Positions 53,655-62,149 of a stretch of DNA of 64,000 nt are shown in pieces (within the stretch, counting starts at the first letter, position 1; every line of letters begins with the position of its first letter). This DNA comes from Fen-1359 sp963710355 (GTDB taxonomy: Bacteria; Planctomycetota; Phycisphaerae; Sedimentisphaerales; Anaerobacaceae): positions 62,001-126,000 of the forward strand of contig CAVPZU010000003.1 of assembly GCA_963710355.1 (NCBI GenBank), given 5' to 3'. Below the pieces are notes generated by a model that was given only the letters and a program-made list of their open reading frames with translations, ran no database searches and had not been told where the DNA came from. The position numbers and the translations under genes are program-made.

Positions 53655-55802
53655 TTAATCCTGCTTAATTAACTGGTTCTCATAGAGACTCTGGTAGAGT
53701 TGGCAGGTTCTTATCATTTCGCCGTGCCTGCCGCAGGCAACGATTCTGCCTTTATCCATAACGATAATCTGGTCTGCCTTTACGATTGTGCTGAAGCGGT
53801 GTGCAATAATAAGCGTTGTCCTGTTCCGGATAACCTCTTCAATTGCCTTATGAATCTTCGCCTCGCTATCGGCATCTATCTGGCTTGTGGCCTCGTCAAA
53901 AATAAGGATTGGCGGGTTCTTGAGTATCGCCCTTGCGATTACAATCCGCTGGAGCTGTCCGCCGGAGAGACCTGACCCCTGCTCGCCGATAATCATATCG
54001 TAGCCATCAGGCAATGGCTCAATAAATTCGTGGGCATAAGCCCTTTTTGCCGCCTCAATTATTTCCTCTCCGCTCGCATCTTTCTTCCCATAAGCAATAT
54101 TCGCTGCGATAGTGTCGTTAAAGGTCACGACATTCTGCGTAACCATACCAATCTGGTTCCGCAGACTGTAAAGTGTGATGTCGCGGATGTCGATGCCGTC
54201 GATGAGAATCTGTCCGGAGTCCGGGTCATAGAATCGCGGCACCAGATTGGCAAGCGTTGTCTTGCCCGAGCCGTTCGGGCCGACAATAGCAACGTTTGTG
54301 CCTGCCTTTATGACAAGATTGATATTATCGAGAGCCGGGCTGGACGAGCCGGGATATGTAAAGCCCACATTCCGGAACTCAATCTGCCTTTTCATCGGCC
54401 CAAGCTCTATAGCATCGACTTTTTCCTGCTCGACAGGCAAATCAAGCAAGGTAAAGACGCGTTCAGCGGCGGCATTTGACATCTGCAGCTTGTTCCAGAC
54501 GTCGATGGTTTTACGAAATGAATCTGCGGACAGGCCCAGTGTTAACAAAAGTATGAAAAATGTACTGGCATCCATATTCTTATTCATAATCCAGTTAATG
54601 CCAACAATCACAGCAGCCGAGATGCCGACCATACCAAGGACTTCGAGAACGGGAAGCGAGGCGGATTCTACCTTCGAGACGTGAAGAAGCCGTTTAACAA
54701 GCTTTTTGTTGACCTGCCTGTAAGAATCAAGCTCATACCGCTGCTTGTTATACACCTTAACAACCCAAAGCGCCCCAACCATATCGCCCACCCTGCCCAG
54801 CATTGCCGACCAGATGACGAGGGATTTTTTTGTCGCCTTCTTAATCTTCCTGCCCATAGAAACGCCCAGGAAAAGCGCCAGCGGAGCTGCAATCAGAAAA
54901 ACAAGAGTAAGCTGCCAGTTAATCCACAGCGCCATAACCAGCAGGCTTACCGCCTTGGCAGGCTCACGGATAGCTTTGCCCAGCAGAATGCTGATTCCTT
55001 CAGCGCTTTGTGCTATGTCTCGCAGCATCCTGCTTACCGTATCGGAAGTTCCCTCTTTGACAAAGTAGCCCACCGGCATATCCATCACATGTGCAAAGAC
55101 ATCCTCTCGCAATCGGGCAGTAGCGATAAAGACAATCTTTTCGCCGAAGTATTTCTGGAAGAAGGCCGCAAGGCACCGGAAAACAGTTACAATGAAGACT
55201 GCAATCATTATATAAACCACAATCCTCATCCTGCCGGCTACGGATTGACCCGGGTCGACAAATGCCGCAAAAGATTGTGCCCAGCGGACAAAAAAATGCT
55301 TCGGGGGGACAGTAAGCTTAACAGTTAACTCGGTGAAAATCTCATTCGGGCCCATTCGTTTAATCTGAACCGGGATGGAAGAAACCTCTGTTGCTGCCAA
55401 TGCATCGAGAAGTCTGCTGCTTGGAACTTCTTTTATACCGTCTCCGACCAGAAACGAGCCAACACCGATAATCTTGTCTTCCTTTGCCAGCCCAGCCTGC
55501 TTGGCAAAACTGGCCTTCTTCACATCGGTAACCAGCAAATAATAAGCAATATTATTATTTGCATCCGAAATAAAATCTGAAGCTGCCGGCACATTAAAAT
55601 TTATGCCGTATCGCCATACGCAGACATTTCTGTTCACCCATCCGCGAATCCCCTCCTCGTTCATAACGACCTTCAAAAGCGGAATCAGGGTGACAATACT
55701 CAGAGAAAAGAAAACTGCAATCGTTAAAGCGCTTACAACAACAAGACTAACACGATGCCACTGCGGCCAGACATAATTTAATAATCGCCTAAAGGCCTTC
55801 AT
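53655..55802 (-). CDS. MsbA-type ABC exporter with periplasmic PDZ-like insertion
   Basis: 715 residues, about 130 longer than MsbA. First membrane helix 18-45, then an extra domain at about 70-165: YYLLVTDVKKASFAKQAGL, AKEDKIIGVGSFLVGDGIKE, SSIPVQIKRMGPNEIFTELT, with the layout of a PDZ domain. Five more membrane helices, then the ATPase with Walker A IVGPNGSGKTTLANLVPRFY, signature GSGLSGGQLQRIVIARAILK, Walker B PILIFDEATSQID and H-loop IAHRFSTI. Fused half-transporter acting as a dimer to flip lipid-linked glycans or LPS. Its position beside the LPS-kinase-like and glycosyltransferase genes fits. Confidence 0.9.
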   Translation of the reverse strand: MKAFRRLLNYVWPQWHRVSLVVVSALTIAVFFSLSIVTLIPLLKVVMNEEGIRGWVNRNVCVWRYGINFNVPAASDFISDANNNIAYYLLVTDVKKASFAKQAGLAKEDKIIGVGSFLVGDGIKEVPSSRLLDALAATEVSSIPVQIKRMGPNEIFTELTVKLTVPPKHFFVRWAQSFAAFVDPGQSVAGRMRIVVYIMIAVFIVTVFRCLAAFFQKYFGEKIVFIATARLREDVFAHVMDMPVGYFVKEGTSDTVSRMLRDIAQSAEGISILLGKAIREPAKAVSLLVMALWINWQLTLVFLIAAPLALFLGVSMGRKIKKATKKSLVIWSAMLGRVGDMVGALWVVKVYNKQRYELDSYRQVNKKLVKRLLHVSKVESASLPVLEVLGMVGISAAVIVGINWIMNKNMDASTFFILLLTLGLSADSFRKTIDVWNKLQMSNAAAERVFTLLDLPVEQEKVDAIELGPMKRQIEFRNVGFTYPGSSSPALDNINLVIKAGTNVAIVGPNGSGKTTLANLVPRFYDPDSGQILIDGIDIRDITLYSLRNQIGMVTQNVVTFNDTIAANIAYGKKDASGEEIIEAAKRAYAHEFIEPLPDGYDMIIGEQGSGLSGGQLQRIVIARAILKNPPILIFDEATSQIDADSEAKIHKAIEEVIRNRTTLIIAHRFSTIVKADQIIVMDKGRIVACGRHGEMIRTCQLYQSLYENQLIKQD

Positions 55803-56031
55803 CTGCTTTCTCCAACTTGTAGTGAGCCTGTGCTACTGTTGCGAAGTCCCGACGCTTCTTCGCTACGAAGCACGAGTCGAACACATTTTTTCCAGATAGA
55901 TAAACTGAAACGATAACAAACTATTGCAATACGGTCAAGATTAAACACTACACTCTTAACCCTTAACCCCCTATCAGTGAAGGGTGAAGAGAGAAGAGAA
56001 AAGGGAGTGAGATATTCAAAAGCGGCAAAAA
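55803..56031. other. Gene-free spacer
   Basis: CGCTACGAAGCACGAG at 55861-55876 is shared with 9056-9071 and lies in a CTTCG...CGAAG hairpin. CTTAACCCTTAACCCCC at 55951 and a purine-rich GAAGAGAGAAGAGAAAAGGG follow. No gene. Confidence 0.4.
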
Positions 56032-57601
56032 CTATTGCGGAACCGCCTGTTCAACAGGAGCGGTTGTCAGAGGCAAAATGACGGTGAAATTGGAACCTCT
56101 TCCTTCTTCGCTTTCGACTTCAATCCTGCCGCCATGCATTTCAACATACTCTTTGACAATGGCCAGACCGAGACCCGTTCCCGGGACTTTTACGCCGGGT
56201 CTGTAGACACGGTAAAATCGGTCAAATATCCTCGGCAACGATTCCTTTGGAATACCCAACCCTGTGTCGGCAACAGAAATGAACAATCCGCCGGCCGGTC
56301 CGCCGCTGGCGGACAAGCGGACAGAGATGTTGATAGCGCCGTTTTCAGGAGTAAATTTTATGGCATTATTAACCAAATTCGAGATTACCGACTCTATTTT
56401 GGTTTCATCGCCTTTTAAGATTAACGGCACGGCAGGCAGGTCCAATTCGAGGCGGATAAGACGTTTGTCGGCAAGAGGTTTCAGGGCAGACAGAACACGC
56501 CTTATAACAGCGGCGACATTCACATCCTGCCGAACTATCTGAATTCCGCCCGATTCTATTCTGGATATCTCAAGAATACTTTCAATTAGATTAGCCAGTC
56601 GTTTGGATTCTTCTTCAACTATCAAGATGTATTCGCGTCTGGATTTTTCCGGAAGGTCGGGCATCGAAAGGATTGCGTCTGTATAGGCTATAATCGAAGT
56701 TAACGGCGTCTGCAGTTCGTGAGAAACAGACGAGATAAAATCCTTCTTCATCCGCTCGATTTCCCGCTCTCTTGTCACATCACGCAGAACCACGACAATG
56801 CCGACCACATTACCCGCATTTTCACAAATCGGTGCAGCACTTACATCAACGGGATGAAGGCGGCCGTCTTCTGTAACAAGACAATCCTGATCGGAGCCGA
56901 TTCTGGACTGGCCGGTTTGAAGAACGGCATCGACAATATTTTCAACAGGCTGGCCGGTGCCCTCTTTGACAATTCTCAAAACTTCGTCAACATTTTTCCC
57001 TATCGACTTCTGCCAGCTTGAACCCAAAAGGTTTTCAACAACTCTGTTAAACAAAATGATTTTTTTATCAACATCAACTGCTATTACGCCGTCACTCATA
57101 CTCGAAAGTGTAACGAGAGAGCAGCTCCTTTTCCTTGGCAAGCTGTTCTGTTCGCTCTTTGACAAGTTTTTCGAGGCTGCTGTGATACTCCTTCAGCTTG
57201 TCTTCATTTCTCTTGTGGTTAATGGCATTTTTGATAACACCCGGAAGGATTTTGAGATAATTTCTGGAATGGTCTTTGACAAGATAATCATAAGCGCCCG
57301 CCTTCATAGCCTTGATGGCGACTTCCTGGTCGCCGGCGCCGGTGATAAAGATTCTGGGCGTATCGCCGATGATATCGAAGACGTCGAAAGCGGTGCCGTC
57401 ACTAAGTTTATAATCGACAATTACAATATCAAAGGTCCTTGATTTGAGCAGGTCTGCCGCCTCGGCAACTGAGACTGCGGCAGCATAGTCGTAAGGGAGA
57501 TTGTCCTTTTTGACGGCCATCTTAAAGGCCATCTGGTCAACCTCGTCATCCTCGACGAGCAGAACCGAGCATCTTTCTTCTCTTATATTATTGGATTCCA
57601 T
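56032..57601 (-). CDS. Hybrid receiver-PAS-histidine kinase, one frameshift
   Basis: Two frames joined. From ATG 57601: receiver domain (SVLLVEDDEVDQMAFKMAV; VIVDYKLSDGTAFDVFD with phosphoacceptor Asp; RIFITGAGDQEVAIKAMKAGA) and a coiled coil LEKLVKERTEQLAKEKELLS. Then, after an extra C near 57,135, the second frame: VTLSSMSDGVIAVDVDKKII (PAS domain), FISSVSHELQTPLTSIIAYT (H-box, His near 145 of the second part), LVNNAIKFTPENGAI (N box), VADTGLGIPKESLPRIF, GTGLGLAIVKEYVEMHGG. The coiled coil leading into VTLSSM...DGVI is normal in one protein, so one gene of about 520 residues is favoured over two overlapping ones. Cytoplasmic kinase. Confidence 0.82.
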
Positions 57602-58010
57602 CTGGCGTCTTATTCAAAGTCCAGTACCTGTTAACTATCTCAACCATTTCCACAAACTGTTCATAACTATCAGGTTTGACAAGATAACCGGCAGCGCCAA
57701 GCTCAAAACTTTTCTTCACATCGACGTCATCGTCGGAACCGGTCACCACCACCACGGGAATCTTTCTGAGTGTGCTGTCGGATTTTATCTTCTGCAGAAA
57801 CTCAAAACCGTCGAACTGAGGCATATTCAAATCCAGAAGAACCATACAGGGTTTTTTGCTCGCAGCCTCGTTAAGATATTTAATGGCCTGTTCCCCGTCA
57901 TCGGGATGCACAACAGGATTTGGAATATGCCTATCCCGCAGGGCACGCGTAAGCTTTAAGACATCCACTTTATCATCTTCCACTAACAAGATGGGCTTCA
58001 AGTTCTTCAT
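57588..58010 (-). CDS. Response regulator, single receiver domain (Rcp1-like)
   Basis: 140 residues, receiver domain only: PILLVEDDKVDVLKLTRALRD with acidic pocket, CMVLLDLNMPQFDGFEFLQKI (phosphoacceptor Asp near 63), PVVVVTGSDDDVDVKKSFELGA (Thr switch) and LVKPDSYEQFVEMVE (Lys). The NP.H.DDGEQAIKYL phrase (PNPVVHPDDGEQAIKYL) is typical of phytochrome-associated regulators. Overlaps the upstream kinase by 38 bp and the downstream hybrid kinase by 14 bp, so probably a phosphorelay made from one mRNA. Confidence 0.92.
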   Translation of the reverse strand: MKNLKPILLVEDDKVDVLKLTRALRDRHIPNPVVHPDDGEQAIKYLNEAASKKPCMVLLDLNMPQFDGFEFLQKIKSDSTLRKIPVVVVTGSDDDVDVKKSFELGAAGYLVKPDSYEQFVEMVEIVNRYWTLNKTPDGIQ

Positions 58011-59718
58011 TTGTTTCAGCTCCTACATTTTTCGGTACCATAAAGTAAAATGTGCTGCCCTCGCCAACCCTCGACTCCACCCAGACTTTGCCGCCGTGGG
58101 CCTCGATGATTTTTTTAACTATTGAAAGCCCGATGCCTGTTGACTCCTTGTCATCGCGCCTGGCAATCGTCTGGAAAATCTGGAATATCTTCTCGAAATA
58201 CTTTTCTTCAATTCCCGGTCCGTTGTCTGAGACGCTGAATTTCCACCGGCCGTCCTCTTCAACGCAGCCTATTTTTACCCAGCCCTGCGGTTTATCCATA
58301 TATTTGACGGCATTGCTTATAAGATTCTGGAATACCTGTGTAATACAGGTCCGTTCGCATTCAACCGTGGGCAGTTCGTTTTCGATTGTAATGGAGATGT
58401 TTGCCGGCGGAGCAACCATATCGACAACTTCCGAGACAAGCTCATTTAGATTTATCTGGACTATGTCTTCTTTTACGCGGCCTATCCTCGAATACCGCAG
58501 GACGCCGTCGATTAAGTTCTGCATTCGGTTCACCCGCCCGACAAGCAGGTTCATTTGTTCTTTACCGTTTTCATCGAGCTTATCGGAATAGTCGGTGGTC
58601 AGCCATTCAGCCAAAGTTTTAATGCCGCGCAAAGGCGCCTTCAAATCGTGCGAGACTATGTACGCAAAATCCTTCAGCTCCCGATTGACCTTTTCCAGCT
58701 CCTCAAGAAGCTGTGCCTGTCGCTGCTCTGCCCCCTTTCGCTCGGTGATGTCTATAAAGCTCTCGACAAGATATTGATGACCCTGCCAAAATACAGGAGT
58801 AACTGTCTTGAGAATTGGGGTTTCCTCGCCGTCCCCCCTGATAAGCACACGTTCTGCATGGTCAACTGTTTGACCTAAGTCACTTATGGGGCATCTGCCT
58901 TTTTCAGCAGAACAGATAAACTTATGGCACACTCTGCCGATAATACCTTCCTTTGGCAGGCCAATCATTTGTGCAGCGAGAGGATTACAATCAACTATTT
59001 CGTGCATCTCAGCATCAACAATTACCACTCCGGTTAAGATAGAATTCAATATAATAGTTAAACGTTGTTCGCTTTCCTTTAATGCCTCTTCTACTTTTTT
59101 GCGCTCGGTGACATCCCTTGCTCCCCGATATCCACAAAGATTCCCTTTATCATCTACAATCGGTGTGCCGGTCGTCTCCAAAATGACAATACTGCCGTCC
59201 TTATGCACATTAGGATTAACAAAGCCTCTAAAACTCTCTCCCCTGGCAAAAGCCTCAAAGGCTGCTTTCTTTAACTCTTCTTTCACGTCCGGGGCAAAAA
59301 AGTCATAAAAATACTTCTTTCCAACAATTTCTTCCGGCTTATAGCCAAGCACTTTTTCTACAACATGGTTTGAATAAGTGTATAATCCTTTGGTGTTAAC
59401 TTCCCAAATCCAGTCGCCGGCGCTTTCAGCTACGGCCTTAAATCGCTCCTCACTCTTTCGCAGCGCCGCCTCTGCCTTCTTTCGCTCGGCAATCTCCCAA
59501 TTGAGACTATCTGCAGACGTGGTGGTTTTCTGTAAATCCTCGGTCATTTTATTGTTTGAAAGACTGCTCAGCAATAAAAACGCCGCAAGCCCTAAAGAGA
59601 CAAAAACCACTACAAAGCTATAATTGCTGAACTCTCGTATCAACGTATTAACACCCATTGCCAGCAAAAAGACCGCAACTATAATTATCAGGATTTTATC
59701 GCGTACTCGAAGTTTCAT
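57973..59718 (-). CDS. Membrane sensor histidine kinase with two PAS domains
   Basis: 581 residues. Two membrane helices at the start (DKILIIIVAVFLLAMGVNTL; FVVVFVSLGLAAFLLLSSL) and no large periplasmic part. PAS 1 at 90-210 (FKAVAESAGDWIWEVNTKGL; GYRGARDVTERKK), PAS 2 at 215-335 (LTIILNSILTGVVIVDAEMH) with a CHKFIC...GRCPISDLG cysteine cluster that may bind metal or sense redox. H-box DFAYIVSHDLKAPLRGIKTL near 357, N box FQNLISNAVKYM, VSDNGPGIEEKYFEKIF, STGIGLSIVKKIIEAHGG. The H-box sequence is of the bacteriophytochrome/HWE-neighbouring type (SHDLKAPL). First gene of the two-component operon. Confidence 0.92.
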   Translation of the reverse strand: MKLRVRDKILIIIVAVFLLAMGVNTLIREFSNYSFVVVFVSLGLAAFLLLSSLSNNKMTEDLQKTTTSADSLNWEIAERKKAEAALRKSEERFKAVAESAGDWIWEVNTKGLYTYSNHVVEKVLGYKPEEIVGKKYFYDFFAPDVKEELKKAAFEAFARGESFRGFVNPNVHKDGSIVILETTGTPIVDDKGNLCGYRGARDVTERKKVEEALKESEQRLTIILNSILTGVVIVDAEMHEIVDCNPLAAQMIGLPKEGIIGRVCHKFICSAEKGRCPISDLGQTVDHAERVLIRGDGEETPILKTVTPVFWQGHQYLVESFIDITERKGAEQRQAQLLEELEKVNRELKDFAYIVSHDLKAPLRGIKTLAEWLTTDYSDKLDENGKEQMNLLVGRVNRMQNLIDGVLRYSRIGRVKEDIVQINLNELVSEVVDMVAPPANISITIENELPTVECERTCITQVFQNLISNAVKYMDKPQGWVKIGCVEEDGRWKFSVSDNGPGIEEKYFEKIFQIFQTIARRDDKESTGIGLSIVKKIIEAHGGKVWVESRVGEGSTFYFMVPKNVGAETNEELEAHLVSGR

Positions 59719-60144
59719 TGCTTAACCCAGGTAAATTCTGCAACCACTTCCCGGCCTTGACAAATACCAGCCAACATCAACAAAAACACTAATAATTCGG
59801 TTCACAATTTGTTTTTGTGGAAACATAATCCTTACCTCTCCTTACTCCTATTAGCTTTTCATTTTTGATTCCCTCTTCGCCTCTATCATCATCCTCATCT
59901 AATTGATTCCGCTGTGAAGTCCGGCTAAACCTTTTGTATCACCTCTTTTAATCCTAATAAGGGGCTTAGTCCCCCAGGACAATAACTGAACCCCAAAAAT
60001 ACCAACAAACCGCCTAAGATGGCTGTAGCTATCTGTCTATAGTCCATAATTAGTCAATAATTCGGCATTTTCGCCGAGAGATATAATCAGAAGTTCATTT
60101 TTTGGTGCGAAAAAATATCGGACGTTTCTATAATTAAAAAAGGT
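59719..60144. other. Gene-free region upstream of the sensor kinase
   Basis: No supported gene. Holds the operon's promoter region; GGGGCTTAGTCCCC palindrome at 59,952-59,965. Confidence 0.35.
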
Positions 60145-60270
60145 ATGGTGACTAAACCAACGAAAGACAACAAGGCTCGGATAGGCGAGTATCTGTCGGA
60201 AAAGCACACCCTAGTTCCGGCAGATATTCAACCACCCCCTTTTAGAAAGTCAAATAGCGCCGAATCATAG
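60145..60270 (+). CDS. Possible 41-residue protein
   Basis: MVTKPTKDNKARIGEYLSEK then HTLVPADIQPPPFRKSNSAES, preceded by AAAAAAGGT. Hydrophilic, no known family; included only because of start context in an otherwise empty region. Confidence 0.2.
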   Translation: MVTKPTKDNKARIGEYLSEKHTLVPADIQPPPFRKSNSAES

Positions 60271-60549
60271 TAATTTTTGAGAACAAAAAGCAGTCAATTT
60301 GAAGACGTTAATCAACCCGGACCGGAAAATGCGGACCTTATTGAAAGGGCAAGAACTTATAAGACTATAAAAGCGTATAGGGTTATGCAATAATCCGTCA
60401 GTCCGGGGCAGAAAACCGGCTTAAAGTAATACTGTTTATTTTACGACACTTATATTATATGATGTAGCAAATAAATGCTGGTTAGGTCTTTCTTCACAGA
60501 CTTATATAACCTAATAACCATATTCCCATAAAAGCTGAAAGGGGAGTTG

Positions 60550-60720
60550 AATCGGCTTATTGCGCAGCCGACAGAGACGGAGTCTGGAAACATCTGCTCT
60601 CCTGCCCATTGCTGCCGCAGGAGGTTTCAGGAGGCAGCAGACGGCTTTAAGTTTCATAGTGGCGACTATAGGTGGTGCTGCGGCTCGTGCAGCACATTAC
60701 GTGCAACTGCCGGCAGCAAT
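60550..60720 (+). ncRNA. Candidate structured RNA or leader upstream of the oxidoreductase
   Basis: Four stems in succession: TCGGCT/AGCCGA (60552-60571), CTCCTGC/GCAGGAG (60599-60623) nested in CTGCT/AGCAG (60594-60640), GTGCTGC/GCAGCAC (60675-60695) and the palindrome CTGCCGGCAG (60707-60716). GC-rich against an AT-rich surround, 58 bp before the ATG of the next gene. No known riboswitch class recognised. Confidence 0.35.
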
Positions 60721-60778
60721 TGAATAAAGGTCAGGCTGTGCGATAACATCACAGCGATTTAGTGCAGGAGATAAGATA

Positions 60779-61806
60779 ATGAGTGACAATGTATTGAATG
60801 TCGCGGTCGTGGGCGCAGGTTACTGGGGCAAACACTCGTGCGGAACTTTGCAACGGCAAAAAGGTGCAACCTGAAGTATGTCTGCGACCTGAATGAAAAA
60901 ATTCTGGCCGCAGAAAAAAGAAATTTCCCTTTTATCAAGACCACGACAAATCTTGATGATGTCCTCAGCGATAAAGAAGTCGATGCGGTGGTGATTGCGA
61001 CGGACGTATCGAGCCATTTTGAACTGTGTCGGATGTCTCTCGAAGCGGGCAAGCACACCTACGTTGAAAAGCCGCTGACTGCCAAGGCATCTGACGCAAA
61101 GAGGCTGGTTAAACTGGCGAAGGAGAAGGCGGTCAAACTTATGGTGGGCCATCTGCTGGAGTACCATCCCGCAGTAACTTACCTTAAAGAAATGATAGAC
61201 AAGGGTCAGCTCGGGAATCCCTATTACATATATACTCAGCGGGTGAACCTCGGTATTGTTCGCAAGGACGAGAATGCATGGTGGTCGCTTGCGCCCCACG
61301 ACATATCCACAATCTGTTATCTTCTCGGTTCGGAGCCGATTTCCGTGGCTGCGCACGGCCAGTGTTATATTCAAAAGGACATTGAAGATGTGGTTTTCGC
61401 GACAATCAAGTTTTCCGACGGAGCAATGGCGAACATACATTGCAGCTGGCTCGACCCCCATAAAATCAGGAAGGTGACGGTGGTCGGCAGCGAAAAAATG
61501 GTAACGTTTGACGATATGGAGGCAGCGGAGAAGGTAAAAGTCTATGACAAGTCCGTGGCGATAAAGCAGGATATGACAACGTCTTATGCCGAGGTAATAT
61601 CGCTGCGGTTCGGAGATATAATAATCCCGAAAGTTCGAGGCGGAGAGCCGCTCTCGCTGGAGTGCGCACACTTCATAGAGAGCGTGCTCGACGGCAGGCC
61701 TATCCGCAGCGACGGCGCGGACGGACTGCGCGTAGTCAAGGTCCTCGAGGCGGGACAGAAATCGCTTAAGAGCAATGGCGAGCCGGTAAATCCGGATGAC
61801 TTCTGA
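60779..61806 (+). CDS. Gfo/Idh/MocA-family NAD(P) oxidoreductase, frameshifted near the start
   Basis: About 342 residues. From ATG 60779 (GGAG upstream): NVLNVAVVGAGYWGK, the nucleotide-binding glycine motif; a missing base near 60,832 then shifts the frame to LVRNFATAKRCNLKYVCDLN. Continues VDAVVIATDVSSHFEL, HTYVEKPLTAKASDAKRL (EKP motif with catalytic Lys, near 96), LMVGHLLEYHPAVTYLKEMI, WWSLAPHDISTICYLLG (catalytic HD motif) and FIESVLDGRPIRSDGADGLRVV. Resembles nucleotide-sugar or inositol dehydrogenases; substrate not determinable. Stand-alone gene. Confidence 0.85.
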
Positions 61807-62149
61807 CAGGTAAAGCCAAGACTTATCCGTGGTTTCAGAATGAATCAAAACCGCGGATTTCCCGAAAGACACGGGGAAGCAGACATCCGGAAACAACACC
61901 GGAGCTTTCACGGACTTCGCTCCGGGGCCTGTTAAAGCAGGCCCAAATAGAATAAGACGTGCTAATACTGTAGTAACAACAAATATCTCAGATAATTAGG
62001 TTGTGGGAACATTTTGCAGGAAAATTGTTGCAAAAGAGCTAATGATACGAGTATAATAAAGGATAAATCAGAAGGTTACCGTCACGGCTTGAAATCGTGG
62101 AAAAGATTTCGGCATTGGAAGAAAGAATGGCAAAGCTTGAGGAGCGGTT
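61807..62149. other. Region with a coiled-coil gene remnant
   Basis: Near 61,830, CCGTGGTTT...AAACCGCGG inverted words. The last 80 bp before ATG 62150 read EIVEKISALEERMAKLEERL and a stop overlapping that ATG (TTATGA), a coiled-coil end, but the frame is closed upstream without a start codon. Otherwise nothing seen. Confidence 0.35.

Noticed and set aside
60820..61911. A 363-residue minus-strand frame opposite the oxidoreductase
   Set aside because: It is the antisense shadow of a clearly recognisable Gfo/Idh/MocA gene and has no family features.
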